DNA from: Deltaproteobacteria bacterium
Lineage (GTDB): Bacteria > Desulfobacterota > Desulfobacteria > Desulfobacterales > ETH-SRB1
Length of the DNA stretch: 6,899 nt
Direction of reading: 5' to 3'
NCBI GenBank assembly: GCA_019309665.1
Contig: JAFDFV010000114.1
Span: 1-6,899 of the forward strand
Positions 6,409-6,899 of the stretch are shown piece by piece. The notes under the pieces are model-generated. The model was not told where the DNA came from. It saw only the letters and a list, made by a program, of their open reading frames with translations, and ran no database searches. The position numbers and the translations under genes are program-made. Numbering within the stretch: position 1 is the first letter of the stretch; every line of letters starts with the position of its first letter.

Positions 6409-6496
6409 CGATTTAATACACCTCAAAACGAAATTAAACATCACTTATGACAGGTCAAATCTTGCGGACTTTATGGAGAAGCACTTCAAGAAATAG
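6392..6496 (+). pseudogene. Out-of-frame C-terminal tail of the Ser/Thr kinase
   Basis: In the +1 frame relative to the kinase, 34 codons plus TAG encode ARELHDDL (start) through ADFMEKHFKK (end). This is the typical kinase ending: the family usually reads 'RYxSAxELxxDL' and then a short helix. The preceding AGT would give the Ser of SARELHDDL. It joins directly to …FIPEKE, which in family members lies roughly 35-40 residues earlier, so about 105-120 bases appear to be missing. The frame change means the missing length leaves remainder 2 on division by 3. The residue estimate is from memory of the family, not an alignment. Confidence 0.8.
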
Positions 6497-6498
6497 AA

Positions 6499-6788
6499 AA
6501 TATTGGCATCCTTCAAAATAGGTCAAAAGTAGTTCACACTTTTTTAAATTTGTACGAGTACACAAAAAATTACAAGTGCCTAAAGTGAGCTAAAGTGCCT
6601 AAAATGCCTAAAGTTAAGGATTGCGCCTTCGGCGCTGCCAATTTTATATGAATTAATGGAGCGAAGCGACTCCTTAACTTTAGGCACTTTAACATACTTT
6701 AGCTCACTTTAGGCACTTCATGTTTCCGGTCGAAGCTGGAATCACCTCTAAAAAGTGTAAACCGGCAAATGCAGGATGCCAAAATATT
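6499..6788. repeat. Possible larger symmetric element around the core palindrome
   Basis: Outside the strong core palindrome, further inverted pairs occur in nested order. AATATTGGCATCCT (6499-6512) matches the reverse complement of 6773-6788 with a 2-base gap. ACACTTTTTTA (6536-6546) matches the reverse complement of 6749-6758 apart from one A. Together they suggest a symmetric unit of about 290 bases placed 2 bases after the kinase tail's stop codon. No target duplication is visible and no transposase is encoded, so at most it would be a non-autonomous element. The outer matches are short and could be chance. Confidence 0.35.
6574..6718. repeat. Long inverted repeat (47/48-base arms) with a structured loop
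   Basis: The left arm 6574-6620 and right arm 6671-6718 are near-perfect reverse complements: 6574-6596 pairs with 6696-6718 (23 bp), 6605-6620 pairs with 6671-6686 (16 bp), and an 8/9-base internal mismatch separates them. The arms are made of repeated words (AAGTGCCTAAAGTG, GAGCTAAAGTG, TGCCTAAAGTT). The 50-base spacer holds its own hairpin GCGCCTTCGGCGC (6623-6635, 5-bp stem) and a GGAG/CTCC pair at 6658-6673. Transcribed from either side it would make a very stable stem, so it may end or protect transcripts of the sensor-kinase operon, though no T-run follows. It may also be a dispersed genomic palindrome. Confidence 0.85.
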
Positions 6789-6899
6789 CATGGAGAAATT
6801 TAGAGTGAATAATATCAAAATGCCATCTTTGCTACCTTATCTTGAGCTTGCCGATACGAAGTTCCGATTGAATTTTTCTTTGATCTCTCAAGATGGTTC
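6769..6899 (+). CDS. Possible gene start, cut by the window edge, unknown product
   Basis: From ATG 6769 the frame is open to the window end (43 codons, MQDAKIFMEKF… to …FSLISQDG). The frame is open upstream to 6703, but no ATG, GTG or TTG lies between the TAG at 6700-6702 and this ATG. There is no ribosome binding site before it, and it overlaps the possible outer arm of the symmetric element. The peptide looks protein-like, but I recognise no family. The true start may differ, or this may be a chance frame. Confidence 0.25.
   Translation, partial: MQDAKIFMEKFRVNNIKMPSLLPYLELADTKFRLNFSLISQDG

Noticed and set aside
6574..6718. CRISPR array
   Set aside because: The repeated words are short and arranged as one palindrome; there are no evenly spaced repeats with unique spacers and no cas genes.

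Overview
The window looks like chromosomal DNA of a Gram-negative, AT-rich bacterium, most likely a member of the Desulfobacterota (the former deltaproteobacterial sulfate reducers). That placement is inference. It rests on two lipoproteins with lipoboxes, a membrane-anchored Hanks-type kinase of the 'HRDISPQN' style, an FHA protein, and intergenic DNA full of palindromic and word-like repeats such as AGTGCCTAAAG and AGCTAA. No rRNA, tRNA, CRISPR array or transposase gene was seen.

Layout. Positions 1-188 hold no confident gene, only a short reading frame running in from the left edge. On the minus strand, read from right to left, are a LysM plus polysaccharide deacetylase lipoprotein (3602-2586), a TPR/LysM lipoprotein starting 7 bases after it (2578-1358), and, after a 293-base repeat-bearing gap, a protein with two FHA domains (1064-189). 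A 486-base divergent intergenic region (3603-4088) follows, containing a palindrome-bounded repeat-like segment and a weak candidate promoter. On the plus strand are two tandem genes with related membrane-sensor N-termini. The first (4089-4952) ends in a small cysteine-rich cytoplasmic domain. The second (4975-6408) ends in a Ser/Thr protein kinase. The kinase reading frame breaks near its end: the expected C-terminal tail is present in the +1 frame (6392-6496), and the segment expected between them is missing. Next comes a large inverted-repeat structure (core 6574-6718, possible outer ends 6499-6788), then a possible gene start running off the right edge.

How the genes may work together (inference). 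The two plus-strand proteins would sense something in the periplasm. The kinase would phosphorylate proteins on Ser/Thr, and the FHA protein is a natural phosphothreonine reader. The two lipoproteins carry LysM (glycan-binding) modules and one carries a NodB-type deacetylase, so the likely theme is envelope or exopolysaccharide remodelling linked to Ser/Thr phosphosignalling. In this copy the kinase appears damaged, so the module may be decaying here or the sequence may contain an assembly error.
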